Of a stretch of 64,000 nucleotides of DNA, positions 30,153-38,699 are shown in pieces; position 1 is the stretch's first letter, and each line of letters opens with the position of its first letter. The notes under the pieces are model-generated. The model worked only from the letters and a program-made list of their open reading frames with translations. It had not been told where the DNA came from and did no database searches. The position numbers and the translations under genes were made by a program. Source of the DNA: Microbacterium gorillae (GTDB lineage: Bacteria; Actinomycetota; Actinomycetes; Actinomycetales; Microbacteriaceae); NCBI RefSeq assembly GCF_000826185.2, contig NZ_LN648870.1:1-64000 (forward strand). The letters are read 5' to 3'.

Positions 30153-30266
30153 ACGCGGCCCCCCACCCACGGGTCGGCCGGACGCCCGTGGCAAGCGGGC
30201 TCATCGTGCTGGGTGCGCGCCCGCGTCGACCGGCCGGATGCGCTCGCGTGACGGCTCGATAACGGC
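29996..30266. repeat. 271-bp tandem duplication, first copy
   Basis: This copy contains the last 157 bases of the 29628-30152 gene plus 114 bases of downstream sequence. It is repeated without a single insertion or deletion at 30267-30537. It looks normal in base composition and codon use, so it is the likely original. Confidence 0.9.
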
Positions 30267-30537
30267 CCGGGGGGGGCGGCGGGCGGGGCCCCGCCTCTCG
30301 GCCGCGGTCGGCCCGCGGCGCGCGCCCGGGGCGGCGGTGCCCGCCACGCGGGGGCGGACCCCGGCCGCCGAGCCCGCGGCGCCCGGCCGCCGGCGATTCG
30401 CGGACGTGCTCGCCGCACTCTGAACGCGGCCCCCCACCCACGGGTCGGCCGGACGCCCGTGGCAAGCGGGCTCATCGTGCTGGGTGCGCGCCCGCGTCGA
30501 CCGGCCGGATGCGCTCGCGTGACGGCTCGATAACGGC
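30267..30537. repeat. 271-bp tandem duplication, second copy, partly G/C-converted
   Basis: Offset exactly 271 from 29996-30266. Positions 30392-30537 are identical to the first copy. Positions 30267-30391 differ at about 21 places, every one a change to G or C (for example A to C, T to G, C to G) and none to A or T. A degraded fragment of the neighbouring gene's C-terminus ends at 30423. The pattern points to an assembly or base-calling artefact rather than to mutation. Confidence 0.85.
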
Positions 30538-30561
30538 TTGTGTCCACGGCACGTGTCGCTG

Positions 30562-30591
30562 TTGACACTTCTTCGCGCACGCCCGTACGGT
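30562..30591 (+). promoter_or_regulatory. candidate promoter for structured RNA
   Basis: TTGACA (30562-30567) and TACGGT (30586-30591) are separated by 18 bases. The -35 is a perfect consensus and the -10 fits the actinobacterial TANNNT pattern. No start codon with a credible frame follows. The transcript would begin near 30598, at the base of the first hairpin. Confidence 0.4.
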
Positions 30592-30597
30592 GAGAGC

Positions 30598-30871
30598 AAC
30601 GAGCCGGGTTCGCCCGGATCGTTCTGTCTCCGCCGGGCGTCCCCTCCGGACGCATGGCGGAAGCTGAGATCGGGCAATCGGGACGGCGCCCGACCGTGAC
30701 ACTGTGATGAGCGGTCGGACATCGTGCGCGACTCAGCTTCCGCGACGGGCGGAGGCCGCTCAGTGGGGGCGCGTCCCGAATACGTGTCACCCCCTCGCGC
30801 GGATCGGCCACCGCGCCCCCGCTGAGCTTCGAACGACGACGGGCCCGGGCATCTCTGCCCGGGCCCGTCGT
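30598..30871 (+). ncRNA. candidate structured non-coding RNA (unrecognised)
   Basis: This gene-free stretch is dense in complementary segments. AACGAGCCGGG pairs with CCCGGATCGTT around a TTCG tetraloop (30598-30623). GCGGAAGCTGAG (30657-30668) is the exact complement of CTCAGCTTCCGC (30732-30743). CCGACCG and CGGTCGG pair at about 30690-30718. GCTCAGTGGGGGCGCG (30758-30773) pairs with CGCGCCCCCGCTGAGC (30812-30827) with a single G-T wobble. A 16-bp hairpin ends it. It does not match riboswitch, 6S, SRP, tmRNA or RNase P consensus that I can recall. It could instead be an attenuator or simply untranslated DNA. Confidence 0.3.
30836..30871. terminator. 16-bp hairpin, bidirectional terminator candidate
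   Basis: ACGACGGGCCCGGGCA pairs perfectly with TGCCCGGGCCCGTCGT around the loop TCTC. It lies 11 bases beyond the stop of the minus-strand gene that ends at 30882. There is no long T-run on either strand. It would also end a plus-strand transcript from the 30562 promoter. Confidence 0.75.
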
Positions 30872-30881
30872 GCGACGTCGC

Positions 30882-32327
30882 TCAGTCGGTTCCGCGGATG
30901 CCCTTGGTCGAGGCGATGACGTCGGACATCTTCTTATCCAGCGCCTCGAAGAACATCGACAGTGGGAACTCGTCGTCCAGCACCGCATCGGTGAACCCCT
31001 TCGGGGGGCCGGAGAGGATCTCGTCGCTCAGCCCCCGGTTCCAGGCCGAAGCCGGGTGCGGGGTCACGGTCTCGCGGACGAGGTCGTACGCGGCGAGCCA
31101 GTGCACCGTCTTCGGGCGGTCGATCGAGCGCCAGTACAGATCATCGATCGCGTCCCCGAGCGCCACCACGGCGTCCGGCAGGCGGTCCCACTCGATCGCG
31201 AGGGAGACGTCCGTCCAGTGCAGCACGCCACGGCGGTGCAACCAGGCGAACAGCAGCTGCCCGCCGAGCCCGTCGTAGTTGCGCACCCGCGCGCCGGTCA
31301 GGGCGAAGCGGAAGATCCGGTCGAACAGCACGGCGTACTGCACGAGTCCGGCCTTCTCCAGCATCTCCGTTTCGGACGCGTCGAGCTCCTCGCCCGCGTC
31401 GACGCGCGCCTGCAGCGACCGCTGGATCTTCACGCTCTCCCGGAAGGCGGTCAGATCGCACCGCATCTCCTCCAGTGAATAGAGGAAGAACGGCATGCGC
31501 TGCTTGATCATGAACGGATCGAACGGCAGGTCGCCGCGCATGTGCGTCCGGTCGTGGATGATGTCCCACATCACGAACGTCTCCTCGGCCAGCGTCTGGT
31601 CGGTGAGCATGCGCGCCGCGTCCTCGGGGAGGTCGAGCTTGGTGATCTCGGATGCCGCCGCGACGACCCGGCGGTACCGGGCGGCCTCGCGGTCCTGGAA
31701 GATCGCACCCCACGTGAAGGTGGGGATCTCCCGCATCGCGACGGTCTCCGGGAAGAGCACGGCCGAGTTCGTGTCGTAACCGGGGGTGAAATCCACCAGT
31801 CGCAGGGACACGAACAGCTTGTTGCCGTAGTCGCCGGCTTCCAGGTCCGCGATGAACTCGGGCCAGATGACCTCGACGATCAGCGCCTCGACGTGCCGGT
31901 TCCGCGAGCCGTTCTGCGTGTACATCGGGAACACCACGAGGTGACGCAGGCCGTCGATCCGGTGCTGCTGCGGCTGGAACGCGACGAGGGAGTCCAGGAA
32001 GTCCGGAACACCGAAGCCCTCCTGCGCCCAGCGGCGGAAGTCCGCGACCAGGGCGGTCAGGTACTCGGCGTCGTGCGGAAAGCGCGGGGCGAGAGCGGTC
32101 ACCGAGGCGATGATCGCATCGACCAGCTCGCCGGACCGGACGTGATCCGCGGCCTCGGCGACGGAGCCGTCCTTGACCTGGAGGCCCTGGAGCTCGGTCG
32201 CGGCCGCCCTGAGCGCGAGCCAGTCGGGGGAATCCTCCACGCCCGTCGCGAAGCCGTCCTCGACGACCTCGGGCTCTCCGATGATGGCCTTGTCGGCACG
32301 GGAATCGTGCGTCTGGCTGATGGGCAT
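30882..32327 (-). CDS. DUF6421-like protein of unknown function
   Basis: A 481-aa soluble protein. The most striking block is WDIIHDRTHMRGDLPFDPF followed by a methionine/arginine stretch and YSLEEMRCDLTAFRES. The spaced His residues (HDxxH) with downstream Glu and Asp look like metal ligands, and this pattern is recalled from DUF6421. The start MPISQTHDSR is preceded by GGAGG at ideal spacing; the longer frame lacks a ribosome site. No operon partner. A metal-dependent enzyme is a reasonable guess, but nothing in the neighbourhood supports a specific reaction. Confidence 0.8.
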   Translation of the reverse strand: MPISQTHDSRADKAIIGEPEVVEDGFATGVEDSPDWLALRAAATELQGLQVKDGSVAEAADHVRSGELVDAIIASVTALAPRFPHDAEYLTALVADFRRWAQEGFGVPDFLDSLVAFQPQQHRIDGLRHLVVFPMYTQNGSRNRHVEALIVEVIWPEFIADLEAGDYGNKLFVSLRLVDFTPGYDTNSAVLFPETVAMREIPTFTWGAIFQDREAARYRRVVAAASEITKLDLPEDAARMLTDQTLAEETFVMWDIIHDRTHMRGDLPFDPFMIKQRMPFFLYSLEEMRCDLTAFRESVKIQRSLQARVDAGEELDASETEMLEKAGLVQYAVLFDRIFRFALTGARVRNYDGLGGQLLFAWLHRRGVLHWTDVSLAIEWDRLPDAVVALGDAIDDLYWRSIDRPKTVHWLAAYDLVRETVTPHPASAWNRGLSDEILSGPPKGFTDAVLDDEFPLSMFFEALDKKMSDVIASTKGIRGTD

Positions 32328-32505
32328 GGGAACCTCCGATCTCGAGGCTCGGGCCGCAGCAATGCATGGCGCCACGCCTGGGGGAGCGGGGCGGCGGCGG
32401 GTTGACGGGTTATCAGACGAAATCCTAATGCCCCGCAGCCGGGTGCGGACAGGGATACATCGACCGACGGATGTGCGTGCGCGTCGGGCTGGATAGCGTG
32501 GGGGA

Positions 32506-33711
32506 GTGTTTCGCAAGCTCACTCCCGCCCAGCTGACGTGGGACCTCGTCGGCGCGGTGCTGCTGCTGGTGCTCGCGTTGGCGACGACGGCCGGTGTGGA
32601 CGGGCGGCTGTGGCACGCCGGCGGCACACCGTTCCAGGTCACGCTCTCGCTCGTCGTGGGCAGCGTCGACACCGTCGTGATGTGCATCGCGGTGGCGATC
32701 CGACGGTGGTCCCCCCCGCTCGCTCTGGCGGCGGCCTGGGTGAGTGCCGTCCTGCAGATGGCGTTCCTGCTCACGCCGGGCATCGAGAACCTCGGCGTCT
32801 TCATCGTGCTGTTCGCGACCTCCGCGTACGGCAGTCGACGAACGATGTGGTGGGGGCTCGGATCGGCGGGAGTGGGGGCCGCTCTCGCCTCCGCCTACAT
32901 GCTCCTGATGGAACGGGACCTGCGTCTGCTCGGTCTCGGCGGCGACTCGCTGTGGGCCACCCTCTTCCTCGGCGGACTTCTGCTGGTCGCCAGTCTGGCT
33001 TCGTGCGGCCTCTCCTGGGCGGCGGGACTGCTGGTCCGGATGCGCCTGCGCAACCGTCGTCTGGAGCAGGACCGCCTGGTCGCCGAGGCGCTGGCGGTGG
33101 CCGAGCAGCAACGCAATCAGATCGCTCGGGACATGCACGACGTCGTGGCGCACTCGCTCGCCGTGGTGATCGCGCAGGCGGACGGCGCCCGCTACGCCGC
33201 CGCGGCGGATCCGACGGCTGCGACCGATGCGCTCGCGACCATCGCGACCACCGCGCGGGGGGCCCTCGGTGATGTTCGACTGCTGCTCACACAGCTGCGG
33301 CACTCGCAGGCGGAGGGACCGCAGCCGACGCTGGCCGACCTGGAAGCGCTGTACGCGCAGGTGCGGGGTGCCGGTGTGGATCTCCGGGTCGACGTCGACC
33401 CGGTGCCGCGGGCGGACCCGCCCGGCGCGGTGCAGATCGCCGTGTACCGGGTTCTCCAGGAAGCGCTGACCAACGCCCTCCGTCACGGTGACGGGTCCGG
33501 CGTGGACGTGCACCTCGCGTGGCATCCGGACCGGGTCGACCTCGGGGTGCGCAACGTTCTCGGTCCCGACGGCGGTGCCCCCTCCGGCGGGCATGGACTG
33601 ATCGGCATGCGCGAACGCGCACAGCTGGTCGGTGGCAGACTCGATGCGGGGCCGAACGGCGCGCACTTCGACGTCCGGGCCAGCATTCCGATCCAGCAGG
33701 AGGACGCATGA
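32506..33711 (+). CDS. NarL-type sensor histidine kinase (HisKA_3)
   Basis: A 401-aa kinase with four to five N-terminal membrane helices (about residues 13-175) and no large external domain. Phospho-His211 lies in ARDMHDVVAHSLAVV, the HisKA_3 signature. The ATPase domain has VLQEALTNALRHG, GVRNVLG and GHGLIGMRERAQLVGG. Such DesK/LiaS-like kinases often detect membrane stress or antibiotics with help from an ABC transporter, and one is encoded just downstream. The GTG start is six bases after TAGCGT (32494-32499), a leaderless arrangement. Confidence 0.93.
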   Translation: MFRKLTPAQLTWDLVGAVLLLVLALATTAGVDGRLWHAGGTPFQVTLSLVVGSVDTVVMCIAVAIRRWSPPLALAAAWVSAVLQMAFLLTPGIENLGVFIVLFATSAYGSRRTMWWGLGSAGVGAALASAYMLLMERDLRLLGLGGDSLWATLFLGGLLLVASLASCGLSWAAGLLVRMRLRNRRLEQDRLVAEALAVAEQQRNQIARDMHDVVAHSLAVVIAQADGARYAAAADPTAATDALATIATTARGALGDVRLLLTQLRHSQAEGPQPTLADLEALYAQVRGAGVDLRVDVDPVPRADPPGAVQIAVYRVLQEALTNALRHGDGSGVDVHLAWHPDRVDLGVRNVLGPDGGAPSGGHGLIGMRERAQLVGGRLDAGPNGAHFDVRASIPIQQEDA

Positions 33712-34370
33712 CGCAGGGGACCGGGTCCGCTCCGATCCGACTGGTGCTCGTGGACGATCAGGCGCTGTTCCGCGCCGGCATCCGCATGCTCGCCGGTTCA
33801 CAGCCGGACATCGAGATCGTCGGCGAGGCCGGCGATGGTCGGGAGGCGCTGGAGGTCGTCGAGCAGACCCACCCGGACGTCGTGCTGATGGACATCCGCA
33901 TGCCCGTGATGGACGGGCTGACGGCCACCGCCGAGCTGCTGGCGAGGCCGAACCCGCCGCGCATCGTGATGCTGACGACGTTCGACCTGGACGAGGCCGC
34001 GGCCCGCGCGATCCAGCAGGGCGCCAGCGGATTCCTGCTCAAGGACGCCGATCCGGAGGCGCTGCTCGCCGCGATCCGCACGGTGCACTCCGGATCCAGC
34101 GTCATCGCCGCGGCCGCCACCCGAGACCTGTTCGCGCACTTCACCGGGGCGAACACCCAGCCCCTGCCGCCGGAGTACGAGACTCTCACCGAGCGCGAGC
34201 GGGAGATCTTCGCCCTGGCCGCCCGCGGGCTGAGCAACGCCGAGATCGCGCGGCGCGAGTTCCTGTCCGAGGCGACGGTGAAGACGCACATCAGTCGGAT
34301 CCTGACCAAACTGGCGCTGCGCGACCGCGTTCAGCTCGTCGTCTTCGCGTTCGAGCACGGCCTGGCCTGA
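33708..34370 (+). CDS. NarL/LuxR-family response regulator
   Basis: A 220-aa regulator. The receiver domain has DD (residues 16-17), phospho-acceptor Asp62 (VLMDIRMPVMDG) and the Lys in GFLLKDADPE. The LuxR helix-turn-helix contains LTEREREIFALAARGLSNAEIA and TVKTHISRILTKL. The ATG overlaps the kinase stop (ATGA), which fixes the start and rejects a longer in-frame extension. The ABC transporter genes 212 bases downstream are the obvious regulatory targets. Confidence 0.95.
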   Translation: MTQGTGSAPIRLVLVDDQALFRAGIRMLAGSQPDIEIVGEAGDGREALEVVEQTHPDVVLMDIRMPVMDGLTATAELLARPNPPRIVMLTTFDLDEAAARAIQQGASGFLLKDADPEALLAAIRTVHSGSSVIAAAATRDLFAHFTGANTQPLPPEYETLTEREREIFALAARGLSNAEIARREFLSEATVKTHISRILTKLALRDRVQLVVFAFEHGLA

Positions 34371-34398
34371 CGCTCCCACCCGCGACACTTCTGCCGCG
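34371..34398 (+). repeat. REP-like intergenic repeat, truncated arm
   Basis: CGCTCCCACCCGCGACACTTCTGCCGCG starts immediately after the response-regulator stop. It contains CGCTCCC, ACACTTC and CTGCCG in the order of the 42-base element described at 34445-34486, but it is shortened in the middle. The two arms face each other and can form a large hairpin with GGGAGC and GCTCCC near its tip. Confidence 0.5.
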
Positions 34399-34444
34399 CT
34401 TTTCCTGGCGATTTCGGGAGCAACCCCGGGGTCGCTCCCGCCCG

Positions 34445-34486
34445 CGGCAGAAATGTCCGCGTGGAAGTGCAGATATCGGGAGCGAC
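34445..34486 (-). repeat. REP-like 42-base intergenic repeat
   Basis: Read on the minus strand it starts GTCGCTCCC, has CACTTCCACGC at positions 18-28 and ends CTGCCG. The copy at 58502-58543 has the same length with no gaps, the identical CACTTCCACGC at the same offset, and the same ends. It sits with an inverted, truncated partner between a two-component operon and an ABC operon. Confidence 0.6.
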
Positions 34487-34582
34487 CGCGCCGGCCGACG
34501 GACGGGCCGATCATCCTCCCGATGTAGGCGGATGAGTCCGGCGGCGGACGCGTCGCGGACGGCGGATTCCTAGCGTGGAATC

Positions 34583-35344
34583 ATGCAGATCACGACTAGC
34601 GATCTGGGCCTGGCCGCCCGGGTCCAGCACCTCACCAAGACTTACGGCTCGGGGGAGAGCACGGTTCGTGCCCTCGACGACATCAGCGTCGGTGTCCGCC
34701 GGGGCCAGTTCACGGCGATCATGGGCCCGTCCGGCTCCGGGAAGTCGACGCTGATGCACATCATGGCGGGCCTGGACACGCCCACGGAGGGGCGCGTCTG
34801 GGTCGGCGATGACGACATCACCGACCTCGCCGACACCGAGCTGACGCTCCTGCGCCGCCGTCGGATCGGCTTCGTCTTCCAGGCCTTCAACCTCGTGCCG
34901 ACCCTCGACGTGGCCGGCAACATCGCGTTGCCGATCGCCCTGGACGGCCGGGCCCCGACGGCCCTGGAACGTGCCCGCATCGACCTCCTGGTGGATTCCC
35001 TGGGGCTCGCCGACCGCCTCACGCACCGACCGCACCAGCTCTCGGGAGGGCAGCAGCAGCGGGTCGCGATCGCCCGGGCGCTGGCCACGGCCCCGGACCT
35101 GCTCTTCGCCGATGAGCCGACCGGAAACCTCGACTCCCGCACCGGGCGCGAGGTGCTGCAGTTGCTGGCGACCGCGAGCCGCGAGCAGGGGCAGTCGATC
35201 GCGATGGTCACGCACGACCCGATCGCGGCGTCCTACGCCGACCGCGTCCTCTTCCTCGGCGATGGACGCATCGTGGCCGACAAGCCGCGTCAGACGCCGG
35301 AGCAGATCTCGGCGTACATGCTGGCGGCCGAGGTGGCGGCGTGA
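34583..35344 (+). CDS. MacB/LolD-type ABC transporter ATP-binding protein
   Basis: A 253-aa ATPase. Walker A is GPSGSGKST (residues 48-56), the Q-loop [13 protein letters not shown] is the MacB/LolD hallmark, the signature is [15 protein letters not shown], and Walker B is [12 protein letters not shown]. Partner permease overlaps at the stop. ATG lies six bases after TAGCGT (34571-34576), so the mRNA is probably leaderless. Systems of this type in Gram-positives export antimicrobial peptides or work as sensors for the adjacent kinase. Confidence 0.94.
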   Translation: MQITTSDLGLAARVQHLTKTYGSGESTVRALDDISVGVRRGQFTAIMGPSGSGKSTLMHIMAGLDTPTEGRVWVGDDDITDLADTELTLLRRRRIGFVFQAFNLVPTLDVAGNIALPIALDGRAPTALERARIDLLVDSLGLADRLTHRPHQLSGGQQQRVAIARALATAPDLLFADEPTGNLDSRTGREVLQLLATASREQGQSIAMVTHDPIAASYADRVLFLGDGRIVADKPRQTPEQISAYMLAAEVAA

Positions 35345-36786
35345 GCGCGCTCGCCGTCCCCGTCGCCCGGCGAGTGCCCCTGGCCTGGCTGCGTGAGCGA
35401 GGAATGGGGGCGACCGTCCTGGTATCGGGGCTGTCCGCGGGCTTCGGTGTGCTGCTGATCGCCGCGACCGGTTACCTGGGTGCGATGCTGCGCGCCGATC
35501 CGTACCTCGGAGACTCCGACGACCTGGCGATCGTCGTGACGATCCTGTCCGTGCTCCTGATCGGGATCGCGATGTACGTGGCCGCGATCGTGACCGCGAA
35601 CACGTTCGCGACGATCGTGGCCGGACGCACGCGCCAGATCGCGCTGATGCGGCTGATCGGAGCCTCGGCCCGATCCGAGCGGGCCAAGGTCGCCCGCGAG
35701 GGACTCGGTGTCGGTGTGATCGGCGCCGTCGTCGGACTGCTCGTCGGCACCGTGATCGCCGTGATCGCCGTTCCGATCATGAACCGCCTGCTCGGCCACG
35801 TTGGTCTGGACTACTCGCCGCTGCAGCCCACCCTGGTGCTGCCCGCGGCCGCGGTCGCCCTGACCACCTGGTGCGCGGCCTGGGCGGGGTCGCGTCGGGT
35901 GCTCACCGTCGCACCGTTGCAGGCGCTGTCCGGGGCCGAGGCGCGCAGCGCGGTGGAGGTGCGCTCCCGCACGCGCACCGTGACCGCCGTCGCACTGCTC
36001 GTCGCGGGGGGACTGCTGCTGGCAGCCGGCGTGCTGGCGGGGCTCGTCTCGCCGGGCGGCGTGATCATCGCCTTCGTCGGCGGTGTCCTGTCCTTCACCG
36101 GGCTCGCGCTCGGTGCGACGTTCATCATGCCGCCGGTGCTGCGTCTCGTAGGGCGACTCTTCGGCGGCAGTGCCACGGCCCGTCTTGCGGCGGGGAACGC
36201 GTTGCGCGAACCCGAACGCTCCAGCCGGATGGCGATCGGTGTGGTCATGGGCGTCACCCTGGTGACGATGTTCGCCGTCGCCGCGGAATCGGCGAAGTCC
36301 GTGCTGACGGCCGCCTCCGGTGGCACCCCCGACCCGCAACTGAACGCCGTGCTGGACGGATTCTCCGGCGTGATGATGGGTCTGGTCGGCGTCTCCGCCG
36401 TGATCGCAGCGGTCGGGCTGGTCAATCTGCTCACGATCGGCGTCGTGCAGCGCCGCCGCGAGCTCGGCCTGCTGCGCTCGCTCGGATTCACCTCGCGCCA
36501 GGTGCGGACCATGGTGCTGCTGGAGGCCGCGCACGTCTCCATCGCGTCGCTGCTGACCGGCCTGGTGCTCGGGGTCCTCTACGGGTGGATCGGTGCGCAG
36601 TCATCGCTGGGCGCGGTCACGGTGCCTCCGGAATACACGTCCCCGACGTTCGTGCTGCCGGCGGTGCCCTGGGTGGTCATCGTCGGGGTGATCGTCGCCA
36701 CGGTCCTGCTCACCCTTGCGGCCGCCGTCGTCCCCACTCGCCTCGCGACCCGGATCACCCCCGTCCAGGCTCTCGCCGCCGATTGA
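35341..36786 (+). CDS. FtsX-like ABC transporter permease
   Basis: A 481-aa membrane protein with about ten helices in two FtsX-type blocks. One is around residues 65-185, and the second, around 345-470, includes the LLTIGVVQRRRELGLLRSLGFTSRQVRTMVLLEA coupling region. The tail ends TPVQALAAD, a common MacB/FtsX ending. It has no large extracellular domain, unlike BceB. The GTG start overlaps the ATPase stop (GTGA). Confidence 0.92.
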   Translation: MSALAVPVARRVPLAWLRERGMGATVLVSGLSAGFGVLLIAATGYLGAMLRADPYLGDSDDLAIVVTILSVLLIGIAMYVAAIVTANTFATIVAGRTRQIALMRLIGASARSERAKVAREGLGVGVIGAVVGLLVGTVIAVIAVPIMNRLLGHVGLDYSPLQPTLVLPAAAVALTTWCAAWAGSRRVLTVAPLQALSGAEARSAVEVRSRTRTVTAVALLVAGGLLLAAGVLAGLVSPGGVIIAFVGGVLSFTGLALGATFIMPPVLRLVGRLFGGSATARLAAGNALREPERSSRMAIGVVMGVTLVTMFAVAAESAKSVLTAASGGTPDPQLNAVLDGFSGVMMGLVGVSAVIAAVGLVNLLTIGVVQRRRELGLLRSLGFTSRQVRTMVLLEAAHVSIASLLTGLVLGVLYGWIGAQSSLGAVTVPPEYTSPTFVLPAVPWVVIVGVIVATVLLTLAAAVVPTRLATRITPVQALAAD

Positions 36787-36888
36787 CCTCGCACCCGCGT
36801 CAAGTCAGGCTCAGCCCCAGGACCTCGCCGGGGAGCCGGGAACAACCCGTGGCGGGGAACGACTTCCGGCGGCAGGGGCCGGTGGACC

Positions 36889-38103
36889 TCAGGGGCGACC
36901 GCGATAGCGGAGCAGGACGGCCAGGGCCGCGGAGACACCGGTGCGCAGCGCGCCGGGTCCGTCGGGGCCGAACTTCGGCGAGTGGTTGCTGATCGTCGGC
37001 GCCCCCGGCGGGAATCCGCCGAAGTACCAGTACACGAGCGGAACGTCGATGGCGTCCGCGAAGGCACCGACGTCCTCCGATCCGGTCGCCGCGGCGGGCA
37101 TGCGCAGCACCTGGTCGGCGCCGAACTCCTCGGAGAGCGCCGCGACCACCACCGTCGTCTGCTCCGGGTCGTTGTAGCACCGCGGGAACCGGTTCAGCTC
37201 GCCGATGTCGACGGACGCGCGGACCGCCTCCGCTTCGGACTGCAGGATTCGCCGCAGGGCGGCGAGCACGCTCTCGCGGGTGCGTTCGTCGGGGGTGCGG
37301 ATGTTCACCGTGAAGGTGCACAGGTCGGGAATGATGTTCGGCGCGGTGCCGCCGGCGATGGATCCGACCGTCACCACGACGCCGGCGCCGGGCGCCACCT
37401 CGCGCGAGACGATCGTCTGCAGCTTCATGATCATGGACGCGGACGTCACGATGGGGTCGATGGCGGCGTTCGGCTGCGACCCGTGCGCCTGCTTGCCGCG
37501 GACGGTCACCGTGAAGGAGTCCGCGAGACTCATCAGGTTCTGCGCCTTCAGGGCGGTCATGCCGATCTCCAGCGGCATGACGTGCTGGCCGAGCACCACC
37601 GAAGGTCGAGGAGCACGGTCCCACACTCCACCGGCGATCATCTCCGCGGCGCCGCTGCCGGTCTCCTCGGCCGGCTGGAACAGCAGCACGATGGTGCCCG
37701 CCCACAGCTCCGGGTGCGTGCGCAGATGCTCGACGGTGGCGAGCAGACTCGTGAAGTGCGTGTCATGACCGCACGCGTGCATCACGCCGACCTCATTGCC
37801 GTTCAACTCTGCCCGGTCCGTCGACGCGTACGGCAGTCCGGTCTCCTCGGTCACCGGAAGTCCGTCGATGTCCGCGCGGAACGCCACCGTCTCGCCGGGA
37901 CCGTTGTGCAGGACGCCGACGACCCCGGTCTCGCTCACCCGGAAGTGTTCGACGCCGAGGCGGTCCAGTTCCGCCTCGATACGGGTCGTGGTCCGCACCT
38001 CCTGCCCGGACAGTTCCGGGTGACGGTGCGCGTCCTCATAGAAGGGCAGCCATCGCGCGACGAGCTCGTCGAGGTCCGTGTCGTCCAGGTCCGTTTCGGT
38101 CAT
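36889..38103 (-). CDS. M20-family amidohydrolase (N-acyl amino acid / hippurate hydrolase type)
   Basis: A 404-aa zinc enzyme. Metal ligands and catalytic acids are in MHACGHDTHF and QPAEETGSGAAEM; the lid domain (about 185-300) carries the GGTAPNIIP and VNIRTPD patterns of the M20D amidohydrolases that release amino acids from acyl conjugates. The start MTETDLDDTD is used because the ORF extension upstream runs into low-quality Arg/Pro-rich sequence. Convergent with the FtsX-like permease gene, 102 bases apart, with no clear terminator. Confidence 0.92.
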   Translation of the reverse strand: MTETDLDDTDLDELVARWLPFYEDAHRHPELSGQEVRTTTRIEAELDRLGVEHFRVSETGVVGVLHNGPGETVAFRADIDGLPVTEETGLPYASTDRAELNGNEVGVMHACGHDTHFTSLLATVEHLRTHPELWAGTIVLLFQPAEETGSGAAEMIAGGVWDRAPRPSVVLGQHVMPLEIGMTALKAQNLMSLADSFTVTVRGKQAHGSQPNAAIDPIVTSASMIMKLQTIVSREVAPGAGVVVTVGSIAGGTAPNIIPDLCTFTVNIRTPDERTRESVLAALRRILQSEAEAVRASVDIGELNRFPRCYNDPEQTTVVVAALSEEFGADQVLRMPAAATGSEDVGAFADAIDVPLVYWYFGGFPPGAPTISNHSPKFGPDGPGALRTGVSAALAVLLRYRGRP

Positions 38104-38153
38104 GCCGCCAGCTTCGTCCGCCCCCGCAGGCGACGCAACCTCGCGCCGGGGGG

Positions 38154-38654
38154 TCAGGCGTCCTCGAACTCCGGATCGTAGGCCCAGCTCGGCGCCAGCG
38201 CCACGATGCGCGCCTGCCGCCACTGCCACGCCGCCCACAGGGCCGGCCACAGGACGGGGGCCGCGGCGCCCCCGATCACGAGGCGGTCCCGCCACAGCGT
38301 GCGGTCCGGGTGGCCGGGCACCGGGCTGGTCGCGATCTGATGATCCCAGACATCCAGCGCCGCCAGCGGACCGGACAGGGGGATCCCGGTGTCCCGCAGG
38401 ATCCGGACTCGGGCTCCCGCCACCACCCGCTCGGTCTCGCTGATGTGCACGAGCTGCTTGCCCACCGGAAGCACCCCGGCGGCCCGCATCTGGAGGGCGC
38501 CCTCATCGCCCGGTTCCCATGCGGTCGGCAGACCGTCGATGGACTCCAGGCCGATCAGCGGGGCCGTGATCTCGGTCAGCACCGTCGGCGAGTGGACGGC
38601 ACGCCAGGCGGCGGCGGCGTCACAGGCGATGGTGAACTTCAGCAGCACGCGCAT
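38154..38654 (-). CDS. hypothetical SRPBCC-like protein
   Basis: A 166-aa protein. MRVLLKFTIACDAAAAWRAVHSP at the N-terminus resembles the first strand and helix of START/SRPBCC ligand-binding folds, and WDHQIATSPVPGHPDRTLWRDRLVIGG resembles the edge strands around their cavity. No ligand can be named. The ATG is six bases after CAGGAT (a weak -10), and the divergent ComB-like gene starts only 45 bases away. Confidence 0.7.
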   Translation of the reverse strand: MRVLLKFTIACDAAAAWRAVHSPTVLTEITAPLIGLESIDGLPTAWEPGDEGALQMRAAGVLPVGKQLVHISETERVVAGARVRILRDTGIPLSGPLAALDVWDHQIATSPVPGHPDRTLWRDRLVIGGAAAPVLWPALWAAWQWRQARIVALAPSWAYDPEFEDA

Positions 38655-38699
38655 GCGGCCATCCTGCCCCGGCCGAGGAGTCATCCGTAGAGTGGTGCG

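Noticed and set aside
30238..30423. A 61-codon frame in the second copy of the tandem duplication.
   Set aside because: It is a corrupted copy of the end of the upstream gene, without its own promoter or ribosome site.
30598..30871. A known riboswitch or housekeeping RNA (SAM-IV, ykkC, cobalamin, glnA, 6S, SRP, RNase P, tmRNA).
   Set aside because: None of the conserved cores of these RNAs could be matched by eye. The segment is therefore listed as unrecognised.
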